Assembly (NCBI RefSeq): GCF_009664855.1
Contig: NZ_CP045928.1
Location: 4,356,508-4,420,507, forward strand
DNA length: 64,000 nt
Source of the DNA: Flavobacterium sp. SLB02
GTDB taxonomy: Bacteria; Bacteroidota; Bacteroidia; Flavobacteriales; Flavobacteriaceae
Direction of reading: 5' to 3'
Of the stretch, positions 48,221-57,396 are shown one piece after another. The position numbers were made by a program, and so were the translations under genes. The stretch's first letter is position 1. Every line of letters begins with the position of its first letter. The notes below the pieces were generated by a model. The model was given only the letters and a program-made list of their open reading frames with translations. It was not told the DNA's origin and made no database searches.

Positions 48221-48565
48221 TTAATTATCGTCTCCTAAAATTTTATAAGTAATCGACTGAAGAATAGACAGTATAACACTAAACAGCAATGCGGTCCAGA
48301 ATGAGTCGACTGCAAAACCTCCGACAATATTGGTGCACAACAAAATAATGATGGCATTAATTACCAATAAAAATAAACCTAAAGTTATAAAGGTAACAGG
48401 CAAAGTCAGGATAACCAATATTGGTTTTATAAAAAGATTTAGCAATCCTAAAACAATCGCAACGATTACTGCCGTGCCAAAACTCGCGACATGAACCCCA
48501 GTTAAAAAATTAGCGATTAACAACACCAAGGCAGCAGTAACAAGGAGTCTAAGTAATATTTTCAT
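48221..48565 (-). CDS. Phage holin family (PF04020-type) membrane protein
   Basis: 114 residues with four hydrophobic stretches (about 4-22, 28-48, 55-78 and 88-108). The pattern GTAVIVAIVLGLLNLFIKPILVILTLPV is characteristic of the YvlD-type family named phage holin family 4 superfamily IV. Despite the name there is no phage context here, and in most bacteria the function is unknown. It is flanked by repeats and the tig terminator. Confidence 0.85.
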   Translation of the reverse strand: MKILLRLLVTAALVLLIANFLTGVHVASFGTAVIVAIVLGLLNLFIKPILVILTLPVTFITLGLFLLVINAIIILLCTNIVGGFAVDSFWTALLFSVILSILQSITYKILGDDN

Positions 48566-48621
48566 ATTTTTTGATTTTTAAAGTTAGATTAAAAGTAGTG
48601 AATTTTACACTGTTTTTTTTG

Positions 48622-48714
48622 CCACAGATTAAAATGATTTTTTTTGCCACAAATTTCACCAATTTTCACCAATTAAAATTGAGTCAATATTGAATTAAAA
48701 TTTGTGGCGACTTT
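48622..48714. repeat. GCCACAGATTAAAATG / GCCACAAATT repeat
   Basis: GCCACAGATTAAAATGATTT, then GCCACAAATTTCACCAATTT, then a partial inverted copy AATTAAAATTTGTGGCGAC. It is the same family as 4432, 11217, 12012 and 40268, and fills the gap between the two minus-strand genes. Confidence 0.6.
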
Positions 48715-48716
48715 TT

Positions 48717-49481
48717 TTAATCTTTTAAAAACTCAGTCGTTAATTCAAAAAACAATTTAGGATTTTCGGCGTGAAGCCAATGTCCTGCGTTTGGAATTGT
48801 TTCGAACTTAACGTTTGGAAATTGCTGACGTATGGCATCAAAATCTGAATCCTGAATATATCCTGAATTTCCTCCGCGAATAAACAGGGTTGGTTTATCG
48901 AAAACCAAATCATCTGCCAAAGCTTTTCCAATGGCGTCTAAGTTATTATTGAAAGCAGCAAGATTAAATCTAAAAGCCAATTGTCCTGGCTCCTGCCAAT
49001 ATAAATTCTTTAATAAAAATTGTCGGGTTCCAAAATCAGGAACATATTCTGACAAAGTTGCCTCGACATCATTTCGGCTTGGTTTTACCGAAAAATCAAT
49101 GGCATTTAAACCTGCCAATATATCCTGATGATGTTGTTTGTAAAATTTAGGCCCAATATCGGCCACAATTAGTTTATCTACAATTTCAGGATGTGTGGTG
49201 GCAAAAAGCATGGCTACTTTTCCGCCCATCGAATGGCCAAGAATGTCAATTTTAGTTAATTGATTGGCCTGACAATATTCGAAAACATCCTGCACCATGG
49301 CCTCATAGCTCCATTCGTCTGAATGAAAGCTACGGCCGTGATTTCGTAAATCTAAGATATGAACCTGAAATCCGGCTTCTACATATTGTCCTGCCAAAGT
49401 TTTCCAGTTATCAGACATTCCTAAGAATCCGTGCATGATGATAAATGGTTTTCCTTCGCCTTCTATTTTTGAGTATAACAT
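48717..49481 (-). CDS. Alpha/beta hydrolase (YbfF-like esterase)
   Basis: 254 residues, cytoplasmic. Starts MLYSKIEGEGKPFIIMHGFLGMSDNWKTL, with the oxyanion HGFLG near residue 18. The nucleophile elbow is GHSMGG (about 82-87), the acid is likely in the FIRGGNSGYIQDSD segment, and the His is in NAGHWLHAENP. The close match to the YbfF/menaquinone-hydrolase-like group is by pattern only; substrate unknown. It follows pdxJ on the same strand across 90 bp. Confidence 0.88.
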   Translation of the reverse strand: MLYSKIEGEGKPFIIMHGFLGMSDNWKTLAGQYVEAGFQVHILDLRNHGRSFHSDEWSYEAMVQDVFEYCQANQLTKIDILGHSMGGKVAMLFATTHPEIVDKLIVADIGPKFYKQHHQDILAGLNAIDFSVKPSRNDVEATLSEYVPDFGTRQFLLKNLYWQEPGQLAFRFNLAAFNNNLDAIGKALADDLVFDKPTLFIRGGNSGYIQDSDFDAIRQQFPNVKFETIPNAGHWLHAENPKLFFELTTEFLKD

Positions 49482-49571
49482 TAAATTTTACTTTAAATAT
49501 TTATTTTATCCTTAAAGATCATACGAAGCTACGCAAGCAACTCCTGAATTTTCTTCATTTTTTTTGAAAAT

Positions 49572-50285
49572 CTATTTCAATTTATTCAAATACATATTCA
49601 CCACATTATCCAAACCAAGATATAATGCCTCAGCAATCAAAGCGTGACCAATAGAAACTTCTAATAAACCTGGAATATTTTGATTAAAGAACTGAATATT
49701 ATCTAAACTCAAATCATGACCGGCGTTAATTCCCAAGCCTAATTCGTTGGCTAATTCTGCTGCTTTCACATAAGGATCAATTCCGTTTTTGTTTCCCAAA
49801 TCATATTGGTATGCAAAAGCCTCGGTATATAATTCGATTCTGTCTGTTCCTGTTTTTTTTGCTCCTTCGATAATATCCAAAACCGGATCAACAAAAATCG
49901 AAGTTCTGATTCCGTTACGCTGAAATTCCTGAATTACTTCCCTCAAATAATCCTGATTTTTTATCGTGTCCCAACCTGCAGAAGAGGTAATTGCTCCAAT
50001 GGCATCCGGAACTAATGTTACCTGGGTTGGTTTGCATTCTAAAACCAAATCGATAAAATTATGCTGAGGGTTTCCTTCGATATTATATTCTGTATGAACG
50101 ATTGCTTTTAAATCGCGTGCATCCTGATAACGAATATGACGCTCATCCGGACGTGGATGAATGGTAATTCCTTGTGCTCCGAATTTCTGGATATCGGTGG
50201 CTACTTTTAATAAATCAGGAACATTTCCTCCTCGCGCATTTCGAAGGGTTGCAATTTTATTGATATTTACACTTAACTTTGTCAT
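49572..50285 (-). CDS. pdxJ: Pyridoxine 5'-phosphate synthase
   Basis: 237 residues. A TIM-barrel enzyme that makes pyridoxine 5'-phosphate from 3-amino-2-oxopropyl phosphate and deoxyxylulose phosphate. It begins LSVNINKIATLRNARGG, and carries the conserved GAQGITIHPRPDERHIRYQD (with the catalytic His and Arg), LECKPTQVTLVPD, and the LGINAGHDLS segment near 190. GLLEVSIGHALIAEALYLGLD is at the end. All key blocks are intact. It is divergent from the CBS-domain gene. Confidence 0.96.
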   Translation of the reverse strand: MTKLSVNINKIATLRNARGGNVPDLLKVATDIQKFGAQGITIHPRPDERHIRYQDARDLKAIVHTEYNIEGNPQHNFIDLVLECKPTQVTLVPDAIGAITSSAGWDTIKNQDYLREVIQEFQRNGIRTSIFVDPVLDIIEGAKKTGTDRIELYTEAFAYQYDLGNKNGIDPYVKAAELANELGLGINAGHDLSLDNIQFFNQNIPGLLEVSIGHALIAEALYLGLDNVVNMYLNKLK

Positions 50286-50323
50286 ATAAATAGATAATTA
50301 ATTCTAGTAACACTATATTTGTT

Positions 50324-50331
50324 ACGACAAA
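50324..50331 (+). promoter_or_regulatory. CBS-domain gene promoter -7 box
   Basis: TATATTTG, an exact TAnnTTTG, lies 70 bp before the ATG at 50402, back to back with the pdxJ promoter. Confidence 0.55.
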
Positions 50332-50337
50332 AATACA

Positions 50338-50345
50338 AAGTAAAA
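50338..50345 (-). promoter_or_regulatory. pdxJ promoter -7 box
   Basis: On the minus strand TATTTTTG, an exact TAnnTTTG, 52 bp before the pdxJ ATG and overlapping the region of the divergent promoter. Confidence 0.5.
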
Positions 50346-50401
50346 CGTAGCAGTTTTTGCTATTTTTTGATTATTTTGCATGAAATATCCTTAACAGATT
50401 T

Positions 50402-51061
50402 ATGACAGAAATTACAAACTATATCACCAATGATTTCAGAGCGATAGATAGTCAGGAAACGATAGCCACGGTTCAGGACTTTTTTGCTGATTTGAATTTT
50501 TCGCATTTTCCGGTTCTGGAAAACGGAATTTTCATTGGAAGTATCGCTGCTGATGATGTCGAAACTTTTGACACAGATAAAAAAGTTATAGATTACAAAT
50601 ACACTCTGGAACGTTTTTTTGCCCGAAAATCGATGATCTGGCTTGATGTTTTAGAAGTTTTTGCAAAGAATCATACCAATGTAGTATCGGTTCTTGACGA
50701 AAACAATGCCTACATTGGCTACTATGAAATGGAAGATATCATGAAATTTTTTCAGGAAACTCCATTTTTAAAAGAGCAAGGCGGTATCATTATCGTTCAA
50801 AAAGGGCTTTTAGATTATTCTATGGGTCAGGTAACCCAAATTGTAGAAAGCAATAATGGTAAAATCCTGGGCTGTTTTGTATCTGAAGCTGATCTGGAGA
50901 ATGTTCAGATTACCATAAAAATTGGCGTTGGTCCAATGAATGAAATTATTCAGACCTATAGAAGATATGGCTATGAAATTATTTCAGAACATCAGGAAGA
51001 CGCTTACATCAATAGCCTGAAAGAGCGCTCAGATTACCTGGACAAATACCTTAATATATAA
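50402..51061 (+). CDS. CBS-domain pair protein
   Basis: 219 residues. Two CBS motifs occupy about 5-65 and 75-130 (FADLNFSHFPVLENGIFIGS; VLEVFAKNHTNVVSVLDENNAYIGYYEMED). The last third (about 135-219) is ACT-like in pattern: IIIVQKGLLDYSMGQVTQIVESNNGKILG, then IGVGPMNEIIQTYRRYGYEI. CBS pairs bind adenosyl ligands and ACT domains bind amino acids, but the regulated target is not known. The same gene precedes nadK in related genomes (established synteny in Flavobacteriia, recalled not checked), which hints at a link to NAD(P) metabolism. Confidence 0.85.
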   Translation: MTEITNYITNDFRAIDSQETIATVQDFFADLNFSHFPVLENGIFIGSIAADDVETFDTDKKVIDYKYTLERFFARKSMIWLDVLEVFAKNHTNVVSVLDENNAYIGYYEMEDIMKFFQETPFLKEQGGIIIVQKGLLDYSMGQVTQIVESNNGKILGCFVSEADLENVQITIKIGVGPMNEIIQTYRRYGYEIISEHQEDAYINSLKERSDYLDKYLNI

Positions 51062-51153
51062 ATTAGAAAATTGGTCAATGAGAAAATTAGAAAATGATCT
51101 CAACTAATAAAGTATCAAATTAACACATTTCCCTTATTATCTAATTAGAAAGA
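51062..51153. repeat. Spacer with the same AT-rich repeat as 26645-26802
   Basis: AATTGGTCAATGAGAAAATT and TTATCTAATTAGAAAG are visible between the CBS gene and nadK. Confidence 0.45.
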
Positions 51154-52041
51154 ATGAAAGTAGCCATATACGGACAGTATTATCAAAACAGTACGGAACC
51201 CATTATCAAAGATATTTTTTTGTTTTTCAAAAACAACAATGTCGAAATGGTTATTGAAGAAAACTTTCTGGAAATGCTTCACGAAAAACAACTTGTTAAA
51301 AAAGAATATGAAACTTTTTCGTCCAGTACATCATTAGATGATAGTTTTGATATGCTAATTAGTATTGGCGGCGACGGAACCATTTTAAGAGCCGCAACAT
51401 TAGTTCGTAACTCAGGCGTTCCCATATTAGGAATCAATGCAGGAAGATTAGGATTTCTGGCCACAGTTCCTAAAGAAAGTATTGATAATTTTTTACAGTT
51501 TGTAATTGACAAAAACTATACGATTTCTGAAAGAACTTTACTCAGTATAACTTGTGATCCAAAAAATGATGCAATCGAAGAGAATCTGAATTTCGCCATG
51601 AATGAAGTAACTGTGAGCCGAAAAGACACCACATCGATGATTACGGTTGATACTTACTTAAATGATGAATATTTAAACTCGTACTGGGCAGATGGCCTGA
51701 TCATTTCCACACCTACCGGTTCTACAGGATATTCATTAAGCTGTGGAGGCCCTATTTTGACCCCAAATGTCGAAAGTTTAGTCATTACACCAATTGCTCC
51801 ACATAATTTAAACGCCAGACCCCTTGTAATCCCGGACAACACCGAGATTAAACTTCGTGTTTCAGGAAGAGAAGACCAATATTTAGTTTCGTTAGATTCC
51901 AGAATTGCCTCGGTAAAAAACGAATCGGTTTTAACGATCAGAAAAACTGATTTTAAAATAAATATGATCGAAATCCCAGGAGAAACTTTCTTAAAAACCT
52001 TACGAAATAAATTACTTTGGGGAGAGGATAAGAGAAATTAA
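51154..52041 (+). CDS. nadK: NAD kinase
   Basis: 295 residues. It phosphorylates NAD to NADP and is cytoplasmic. The active-site motif GGDGTILRAATLV (about 71-83) has the conserved Gly-Gly-Asp, and LGINAGRLGFLA, the NE/D region FAMNEVTVSR, and the conserved ADGLIISTPTGSTGYSLSCGGP segment follow. All are intact. It follows the CBS gene by 93 bp, on the same strand as the outer-membrane biogenesis group. Confidence 0.96.
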   Translation: MKVAIYGQYYQNSTEPIIKDIFLFFKNNNVEMVIEENFLEMLHEKQLVKKEYETFSSSTSLDDSFDMLISIGGDGTILRAATLVRNSGVPILGINAGRLGFLATVPKESIDNFLQFVIDKNYTISERTLLSITCDPKNDAIEENLNFAMNEVTVSRKDTTSMITVDTYLNDEYLNSYWADGLIISTPTGSTGYSLSCGGPILTPNVESLVITPIAPHNLNARPLVIPDNTEIKLRVSGREDQYLVSLDSRIASVKNESVLTIRKTDFKINMIEIPGETFLKTLRNKLLWGEDKRN

Positions 52042-52167
52042 GCTCTTTTATGATTCACAACTATACGATAATACCACATTTTGCCGTTCTGCATGTATCG
52101 AATCATCATTAAATGTCTCAAAACCATATTGTAAATTTAAAAAAAAGCACATTTAACCAAAGGAACG

Positions 52168-52196
52168 TTGATTCGTATCGATAATTATTATATTTG
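52168..52196 (+). promoter_or_regulatory. Promoter of the porG-like/uppS/bamA operon
   Basis: TTG (52168-52170) and TATATTTG (52189-52196) are 18 bp apart, close to the consensus spacing, 19 bp before the ATG at 52215. Confidence 0.65.
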
Positions 52197-52214
52197 CACG
52201 CAATTTTGAATTAA

Positions 52215-52904
52215 ATGAAGAAAATTTTTAATTTATTGTTATGTTTTTTCCCCTTTATCACACTAAATGCTCAAATCAATGAGATTGGTGTTTTTCTTGG
52301 TGGAAGTAACTTTGTTGGTGACGTAGGAAGTACTACTTATATTACTCCTGAAAAGCTGGCTGTTGGTATTTTATATAAATGGAATAAAAGTCCGCGTCAT
52401 GCGTATCGTTTTTCCTATACGCAATCAAGCGTAGCCGGAAATGACCTTGATTCGAAAGAAACAGGACGAAACCTGAGAGGTTATAGTTTTAAAAATGACA
52501 TAAAAGAACTGTCTGCCGGTTTAGAATTTAATTTTTTCGATTTTAATCTGCATGATTACCATACAAAAGTTACTCCTTATATATATTCGGGATTAAGTTT
52601 TTTTCTTTATGACCAATTGTATCGTAACATAACCAATCCAGACGTAATGCAAAAGCAAAACGGAAGTTCGTTTGCTATACCTATTATATTAGGTATAAAA
52701 TCGAATATAGCACCGCACTGGGTTTTAGGAGCCGAAGTTGGAGCCCGCTACACCTTTACAGATAATATCGACGGAAGTAACCCCAATACAAACAGTGCAA
52801 ACGTACTGAAATTTGGAAATTTAAATAATAATGACTGGTATGTGTTTTCAGGTATCACTTTAACTTATACCTTTGGACAAAAACCTTGCTATTGCGCATA
52901 TTAA
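52215..52904 (+). CDS. porG: PorG-like outer-membrane beta-barrel protein (DUF6089)
   Basis: 229 residues with a signal peptide (MKKIFNLLLCFFPFITLNAQ). The mature part is an eight-strand-type barrel: INEIGVFLGGSNFVGDVGST at the start, and alternating aromatic/polar strands such as HAYRFSYTQSSVAGND, FKNDIKELSAGLEFNFFDF, TPYIYSGLSFFLYD and WYVFSGITLTYTF at the end. I recall the same type of gene, PorG, in the same position before uppS and bamA in Porphyromonas gingivalis, where it is a T9SS outer-membrane component that contacts the PorKN ring. This is synteny-based inference. The stop is four bases before the uppS ATG. Confidence 0.75.
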   Translation: MKKIFNLLLCFFPFITLNAQINEIGVFLGGSNFVGDVGSTTYITPEKLAVGILYKWNKSPRHAYRFSYTQSSVAGNDLDSKETGRNLRGYSFKNDIKELSAGLEFNFFDFNLHDYHTKVTPYIYSGLSFFLYDQLYRNITNPDVMQKQNGSSFAIPIILGIKSNIAPHWVLGAEVGARYTFTDNIDGSNPNTNSANVLKFGNLNNNDWYVFSGITLTYTFGQKPCYCAY

Positions 52905-52908
52905 TAAA

Positions 52909-53649
52909 ATGAATTTACAAGACTCTATAGATCACACAAACTTACCCAAACATTTGGCCATAATTATGGACGGAAATGGCCGTTGGGCAAAACAACAAGG
53001 TTTTTTAAGAGCATTTGGTCATGAAAACGGAACAAAATCTGTAAAAAAAACAATTACCACTTGTGCCAAACTTGGCATTGAGTACTTAACGCTTTATGCT
53101 TTTTCTACAGAAAACTGGAATCGTCCTAAATTAGAAGTCGAAGCATTAATGAAAATATTAATCAATTCATTAAAAAAAGAGCTTGTTACTTTGCAGGAAA
53201 ACAATATCAAACTTAATGCAATTGGAAATCTTGACAAATTACCAAAATCAGCTCAAAAAGAGTTATTGGATGTAATAGACAAAACAAAAAATAATACCCG
53301 TCTTACTCTAACCCTGGCTTTAAGTTACGGATCAAGAGAAGAATTGGTAAATGCCGTGAGAATCATCAGTGATAAAGTTAAAAATAATATAATTTCAATA
53401 GACGCTATTGACGATTCAATTATAAATGAGCATCTTTACACGCAAAATTTACCTGACGTAGATTTATTAATACGAACAAGTGGAGAACATAGAATAAGTA
53501 ATTTTTTGCTGTGGCAAATCGCCTATGCAGAATTATATTTTACTAACGTCTTGTGGCCAGACTTTAAAGATCAAGATTTATATGAGGCTATTATTAGTTA
53601 TCAAAAAAGAGAACGTAGATTTGGAAAAACCAGTGAACAAATTAAATAA
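52909..53649 (+). CDS. uppS: Undecaprenyl diphosphate synthase (isoprenyl transferase)
   Basis: 246 residues from the ATG at 52909. A longer start inside the preceding gene was rejected. It builds undecaprenyl diphosphate, the lipid carrier for peptidoglycan and O-antigen. Asp21 in IIMDGNGRWAKQQG binds the metal, and the substrate-binding RTSGEHRISNFLLWQIAYAELYFT region near 200-223 contains the conserved Arg residues. The length matches the cis-prenyltransferase family. It lies between porG-like and bamA with gaps of four and seven bases. Confidence 0.96.
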   Translation: MNLQDSIDHTNLPKHLAIIMDGNGRWAKQQGFLRAFGHENGTKSVKKTITTCAKLGIEYLTLYAFSTENWNRPKLEVEALMKILINSLKKELVTLQENNIKLNAIGNLDKLPKSAQKELLDVIDKTKNNTRLTLTLALSYGSREELVNAVRIISDKVKNNIISIDAIDDSIINEHLYTQNLPDVDLLIRTSGEHRISNFLLWQIAYAELYFTNVLWPDFKDQDLYEAIISYQKRERRFGKTSEQIK

Positions 53650-53656
53650 TATTTTA

Positions 53657-56329
53657 GTGTTACAAAAAAGAATACAAATAGTCCTTACCCTAGTTCTTTT
53701 GGGTAGTTTTTCACAAATAAAAGCACAAGAAAGAGTTCCTTTTGATCAGGGAAAAAAATATATTCTTGCTAAAGTTTCTGTTGTTGGTAAAATAAGCTTC
53801 AATGAACAAACTGTTGTTACCTTTTCCGGCCTCCAAAAAGGACAGGAAATAGCCGTACCTGGTGAAGAAATCAGTGGCGCTATCAAAAAGTTAGGTAAAC
53901 TTGGTCTATTTGATGAAATTGCCTTCTACGTCAATAAAATCGAAAATGATAGTATTTATTTAGATCTTAACATTGTTGAGCTTCCTAAACTAAATGAAGT
54001 AAAATTCGTTGGTATCAAGAAAAGCAAAGTCGAAGGACTAATTAAGGACAACAATTTGACCAAAAACAAAATTGTCAACGAAAACTTAATTACGACAACC
54101 AAAAATTATATCGAAAACAAGTATAAAAAAGACGGCTTCTACAACACCAAAGTTACTATTACAAATACTCTTGATACGGTAAACGGTCATCACGTAAATA
54201 TGCTCGTTCGGGTAGACAAAGGTGATAAAGTAAAAATCAGCAGTATCGATTTCATTGGAAACAAACAACTTACCAGCTCTCAATTAAGAGCTGCGATGAA
54301 AGATACAAAGCAAAAAAATATACTTCGTATTTTAAAATCTTCAAAGTTTATTCCTGAAAAATACAAAACCGACTTAGAAAAAGTTGTTGCTACCTATAAA
54401 GAAAAAGGATATCGTGATGCACGTATTATTTATGATTCTGTTACTTATAACAAGAAGAAAAATATGCTTGCCATTAAAATAAAGATGGAAGAAGGAAACA
54501 AATATTACTTTGGTAATATTAAATTCCTAGGAAATACAGTGTATCCGGATCAATTATTAAGCCGTTATTTAGGAATTAAAAAAGGTGAAACTTACAACGG
54601 AGTTTTACTTGAAAAACGTATCGCTGATAAAACAAAACCTGATGCAGAAGACATTACAAACTTATACCAAAACAATGGTTATTTGTTCTCTAATATCAAT
54701 GCTGTAGAGGTAAAAACAGTAAACGATACTATCGATTTTGAAATCAGGGTTACAGAAGGACCTATTGCTTATTTTAATAAAATATCTGTAGTAGGAAATG
54801 ACAAAACCAATGACCACGTTATCTACCGTGAGCTTAGAACTAAGCCGGGAGAAAAATACAGTAAAGAACAATTGGTTAGAACTATTCGTGAAATTGGACA
54901 ATTAGGATTCTTTGATCCTGAGGCAATTGATCCAAAATTCAAGAATGTTGATGCCAGTGCAGGAACTGTTGATATCGAATACCACGTAGTAGAAAAAGGA
55001 TCCAGCCAGGTTGAACTTCAGGGAGGTTATGGTGGTGGAGGTTTCATTGGAACCTTAGGATTGTCATTTAACAACTTCTCTGCCAGAAACATTTTCAACA
55101 AAGAGTCTTACAAGCCATTACCAATGGGAGACGGACAAAAAGTATCACTTCGTTTACAAGGAAGTACCTATTTCCAGACGTATAGTATCTCTTTCTCAGA
55201 GCCATGGTTCGGAGGTAAAAAACCAGTACAATTTAGTTCATCTATCTCTTATAGTAAACAATTCTTAAATAACTATGCTACAAGAAGTGTAGATAAAAGC
55301 AAAAGTTTTAACATCTTAACATTACAAGTAGGTTTAGCAAAACGTCTTACTGTGCCGGATGATTATTTTGTATTATCACAATCTGTGAGTTACCAACATT
55401 ATGATTTAAATAATTACAACACAGGATTATTTACTTTTGGTAACGGAGCATCAAGAAACTTAGCTTATACAATCGGACTTTCAAGAAGTAATAAAGGGGT
55501 TAACCCAATATTCCCAACTTACGGTTCAGACTTTAGTATTTCTGCAAAAGTAACGCCTCCTTATTCATTATTTAATGGTATTGATTACGGAAATTTACAA
55601 AATGAAAAAGAATACAAATCACAATATACAGGATCACCAACTTCAGGTGTAGACGGACAGCCTCTTAATACAGGTGATTATGTAAAAACAGAAACAGTAA
55701 ACGGACAGTCAGGAATTGTAAGTGTTGGATCTGATTATGCAAGTGCTGATACTGACCAGGGAAAAGTCGATCAAAAGAAATACAATTGGTTAGAGTACTA
55801 TAAAATTAAATTTAAAGCAGACTGGTATACTAAACTGTATGGTAAATTAGTTCTTAGAACATTAACCGAGTTTGGTTTCTTAGGTGCTTATGATCAAACA
55901 AGAGGTGTTGTACCGTTTGAACGTTTCTATTTAGGAGGAGACGGAATGCAGAGTTACTCAATGGATGGTAGAGAAACTATCGGATTAAGAGGTTATGAAA
56001 ATAACTCTTTAACTCCTGTAAACGCCAACAATGAGCAAATTGGAGCAACGATTTATAACAAATTCTCTATGGAATTACGTTATCCAATTACATTAAAATC
56101 ATCTGCATCGATCTATGCGTTGGCCTTTTTAGAAGCTGGTTCATCATACCCAACTTTTAAAGCTTACAACCCATTTGACCTTTATCGCTCTGCTGGTGTT
56201 GGTTTACGTGTATTCATGCCTGCGTTTGGATTATTAGGTATTGACTGGGGTTATGGATTTGATCCTCAACCGGGAGAGACTAAAGCACACGGTAAAGAAA
56301 TTCACTTTATTATTGGACAACAGTTTTAG
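53657..56329 (+). CDS. bamA: Outer membrane protein assembly factor BamA
   Basis: 890 residues from a GTG at 53657, which gives the signal peptide (M)LQKRIQIVLTLVLLGSFSQIKAQ. The frame is open further upstream, but only within uppS and without a signal peptide. Five POTRA-type repeats lie at about 30-420 (patterns such as GKISFNEQTVVTFSGLQKGQ, VKISSIDFIGNKQLTSSQLR, and YYFGNIKFLGNTVYPDQLL). The barrel (about 470-890) begins QGGYGGGGFIGTLGLSFNNF and ends GLLGIDWGYGFD...IHFIIGQQF, closing with the C-terminal aromatic signature (F). It is the central component of the BAM machine. Two Skp-type chaperones follow. Confidence 0.94.
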   Translation: MLQKRIQIVLTLVLLGSFSQIKAQERVPFDQGKKYILAKVSVVGKISFNEQTVVTFSGLQKGQEIAVPGEEISGAIKKLGKLGLFDEIAFYVNKIENDSIYLDLNIVELPKLNEVKFVGIKKSKVEGLIKDNNLTKNKIVNENLITTTKNYIENKYKKDGFYNTKVTITNTLDTVNGHHVNMLVRVDKGDKVKISSIDFIGNKQLTSSQLRAAMKDTKQKNILRILKSSKFIPEKYKTDLEKVVATYKEKGYRDARIIYDSVTYNKKKNMLAIKIKMEEGNKYYFGNIKFLGNTVYPDQLLSRYLGIKKGETYNGVLLEKRIADKTKPDAEDITNLYQNNGYLFSNINAVEVKTVNDTIDFEIRVTEGPIAYFNKISVVGNDKTNDHVIYRELRTKPGEKYSKEQLVRTIREIGQLGFFDPEAIDPKFKNVDASAGTVDIEYHVVEKGSSQVELQGGYGGGGFIGTLGLSFNNFSARNIFNKESYKPLPMGDGQKVSLRLQGSTYFQTYSISFSEPWFGGKKPVQFSSSISYSKQFLNNYATRSVDKSKSFNILTLQVGLAKRLTVPDDYFVLSQSVSYQHYDLNNYNTGLFTFGNGASRNLAYTIGLSRSNKGVNPIFPTYGSDFSISAKVTPPYSLFNGIDYGNLQNEKEYKSQYTGSPTSGVDGQPLNTGDYVKTETVNGQSGIVSVGSDYASADTDQGKVDQKKYNWLEYYKIKFKADWYTKLYGKLVLRTLTEFGFLGAYDQTRGVVPFERFYLGGDGMQSYSMDGRETIGLRGYENNSLTPVNANNEQIGATIYNKFSMELRYPITLKSSASIYALAFLEAGSSYPTFKAYNPFDLYRSAGVGLRVFMPAFGLLGIDWGYGFDPQPGETKAHGKEIHFIIGQQF

Positions 56330-56341
56330 TAGAAATTTTAG

Positions 56342-56349
56342 TACATTTG
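56342..56349 (+). promoter_or_regulatory. Internal promoter between bamA and the first ompH
   Basis: TACATTTG, an exact TAnnTTTG, is 27 bp before the ATG at 56377, so the Skp-type genes can be expressed apart from bamA. Confidence 0.6.
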
Positions 56350-56376
56350 TTTGAAATTTTCAAATAGACTAATATT

Positions 56377-57381
56377 ATGAGAAAACAATTTTTATTTATA
56401 TTTTCAGCTTTGATTGTAGCATATACTAGTCAGGCTCAGACGAGGACGACAAGGATTGGTTACATCGACATGGAATATATTCTAGAAAATGTTTCAGATT
56501 ATAAAGAAGCTAAGGCTCAATTAGAGTTAAAAGCTCAAAAGTGGAAACAAGATATAGAAGCCAAAAAACTCGAGATCAATAAACTTAAAGAGGGACTTAA
56601 AGCCGAAAGAGCTTTACTTACCAAGGAACTTATTGATGAAAGGGAAACAGAAATTAAATTTCTGGAAGGTGAAATGCTGACTTATCAGGACAAACAATTT
56701 GGAGCTAACGGAAACTTGATCCACCAAAAGGCAGCATTGGCAAAGCCGATACAAGATCAGGTTTTTACCGCAGTTCAGGATATAGCAGAAGCTAAAAATT
56801 ATGATTTTATCTTTGATAAATCATCCGATTTAACAATGCTTTTTAGTAATAAAAGATTTGATATTAGCGATCAGGTTATTCGTGTTTTAAACCGTACTGA
56901 TAAACGTGAGCAACTGACTAAAAAACAATTGAAAGATCAGGAAGCCAAAGAAAAAATAGAAAATGCTATTGATGAAAATCCGGCAATGCAGGACAGACAA
57001 AAAGTATTAGACGAGAAAAGGGCTGCCAGAGAAAAATTAATTGAAGACAGACGTTTAGAACAGGAAGCTAAGAAAAAAGAATACGACGATCGAAGAAAAG
57101 CGATTGCAGCTGAAAGAGAAGCGAAAAAAAATGGCACGGTTTCTGAACCAGTTAAAACAGAGACAACCAAAACAGACGCTACAAAAACTGATGCAACAGC
57201 ACAACCTGCAGCGACAACAACAACTCAGCCTGCAGTAGACAAAGCAGCAGAAAGACAAAAGCTTTACGAGGAACGTAAAAAAGAATTAGAAGAGAGAAGA
57301 AAGAAAATTTTAGAAGAAAGAGAAGCGGCTAAAAAAGCAAAAGAAGCCGAAGCACAAAAATCAAATACGACCAATAATTAA
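56377..57381 (+). CDS. OmpH/Skp-type periplasmic chaperone, long form
   Basis: 334 residues, twice the usual Skp length. The signal peptide is MRKQFLFIFSALIVAYTSQAQ. The Skp part (about 25-170) starts RIGYIDMEYILENVSDYKEAK, with a long charged coiled coil, and ends in YDFIFDKSSDLTMLFSNKRFD. The extra C-terminal half (about 175-334) is a highly charged Lys/Glu/Arg coil with an Ala/Thr/Pro stretch (TTQPAVDKAA) interrupting it. Skp-like proteins hold outer-membrane proteins in the periplasm. The tail may be a tether or linker; its role is unknown. It is followed after 15 bp by a second, short Skp. Confidence 0.9.
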   Translation: MRKQFLFIFSALIVAYTSQAQTRTTRIGYIDMEYILENVSDYKEAKAQLELKAQKWKQDIEAKKLEINKLKEGLKAERALLTKELIDERETEIKFLEGEMLTYQDKQFGANGNLIHQKAALAKPIQDQVFTAVQDIAEAKNYDFIFDKSSDLTMLFSNKRFDISDQVIRVLNRTDKREQLTKKQLKDQEAKEKIENAIDENPAMQDRQKVLDEKRAAREKLIEDRRLEQEAKKKEYDDRRKAIAAEREAKKNGTVSEPVKTETTKTDATKTDATAQPAATTTTQPAVDKAAERQKLYEERKKELEERRKKILEEREAAKKAKEAEAQKSNTTNN

Positions 57382-57396
57382 TTAATATTTTTAAAA

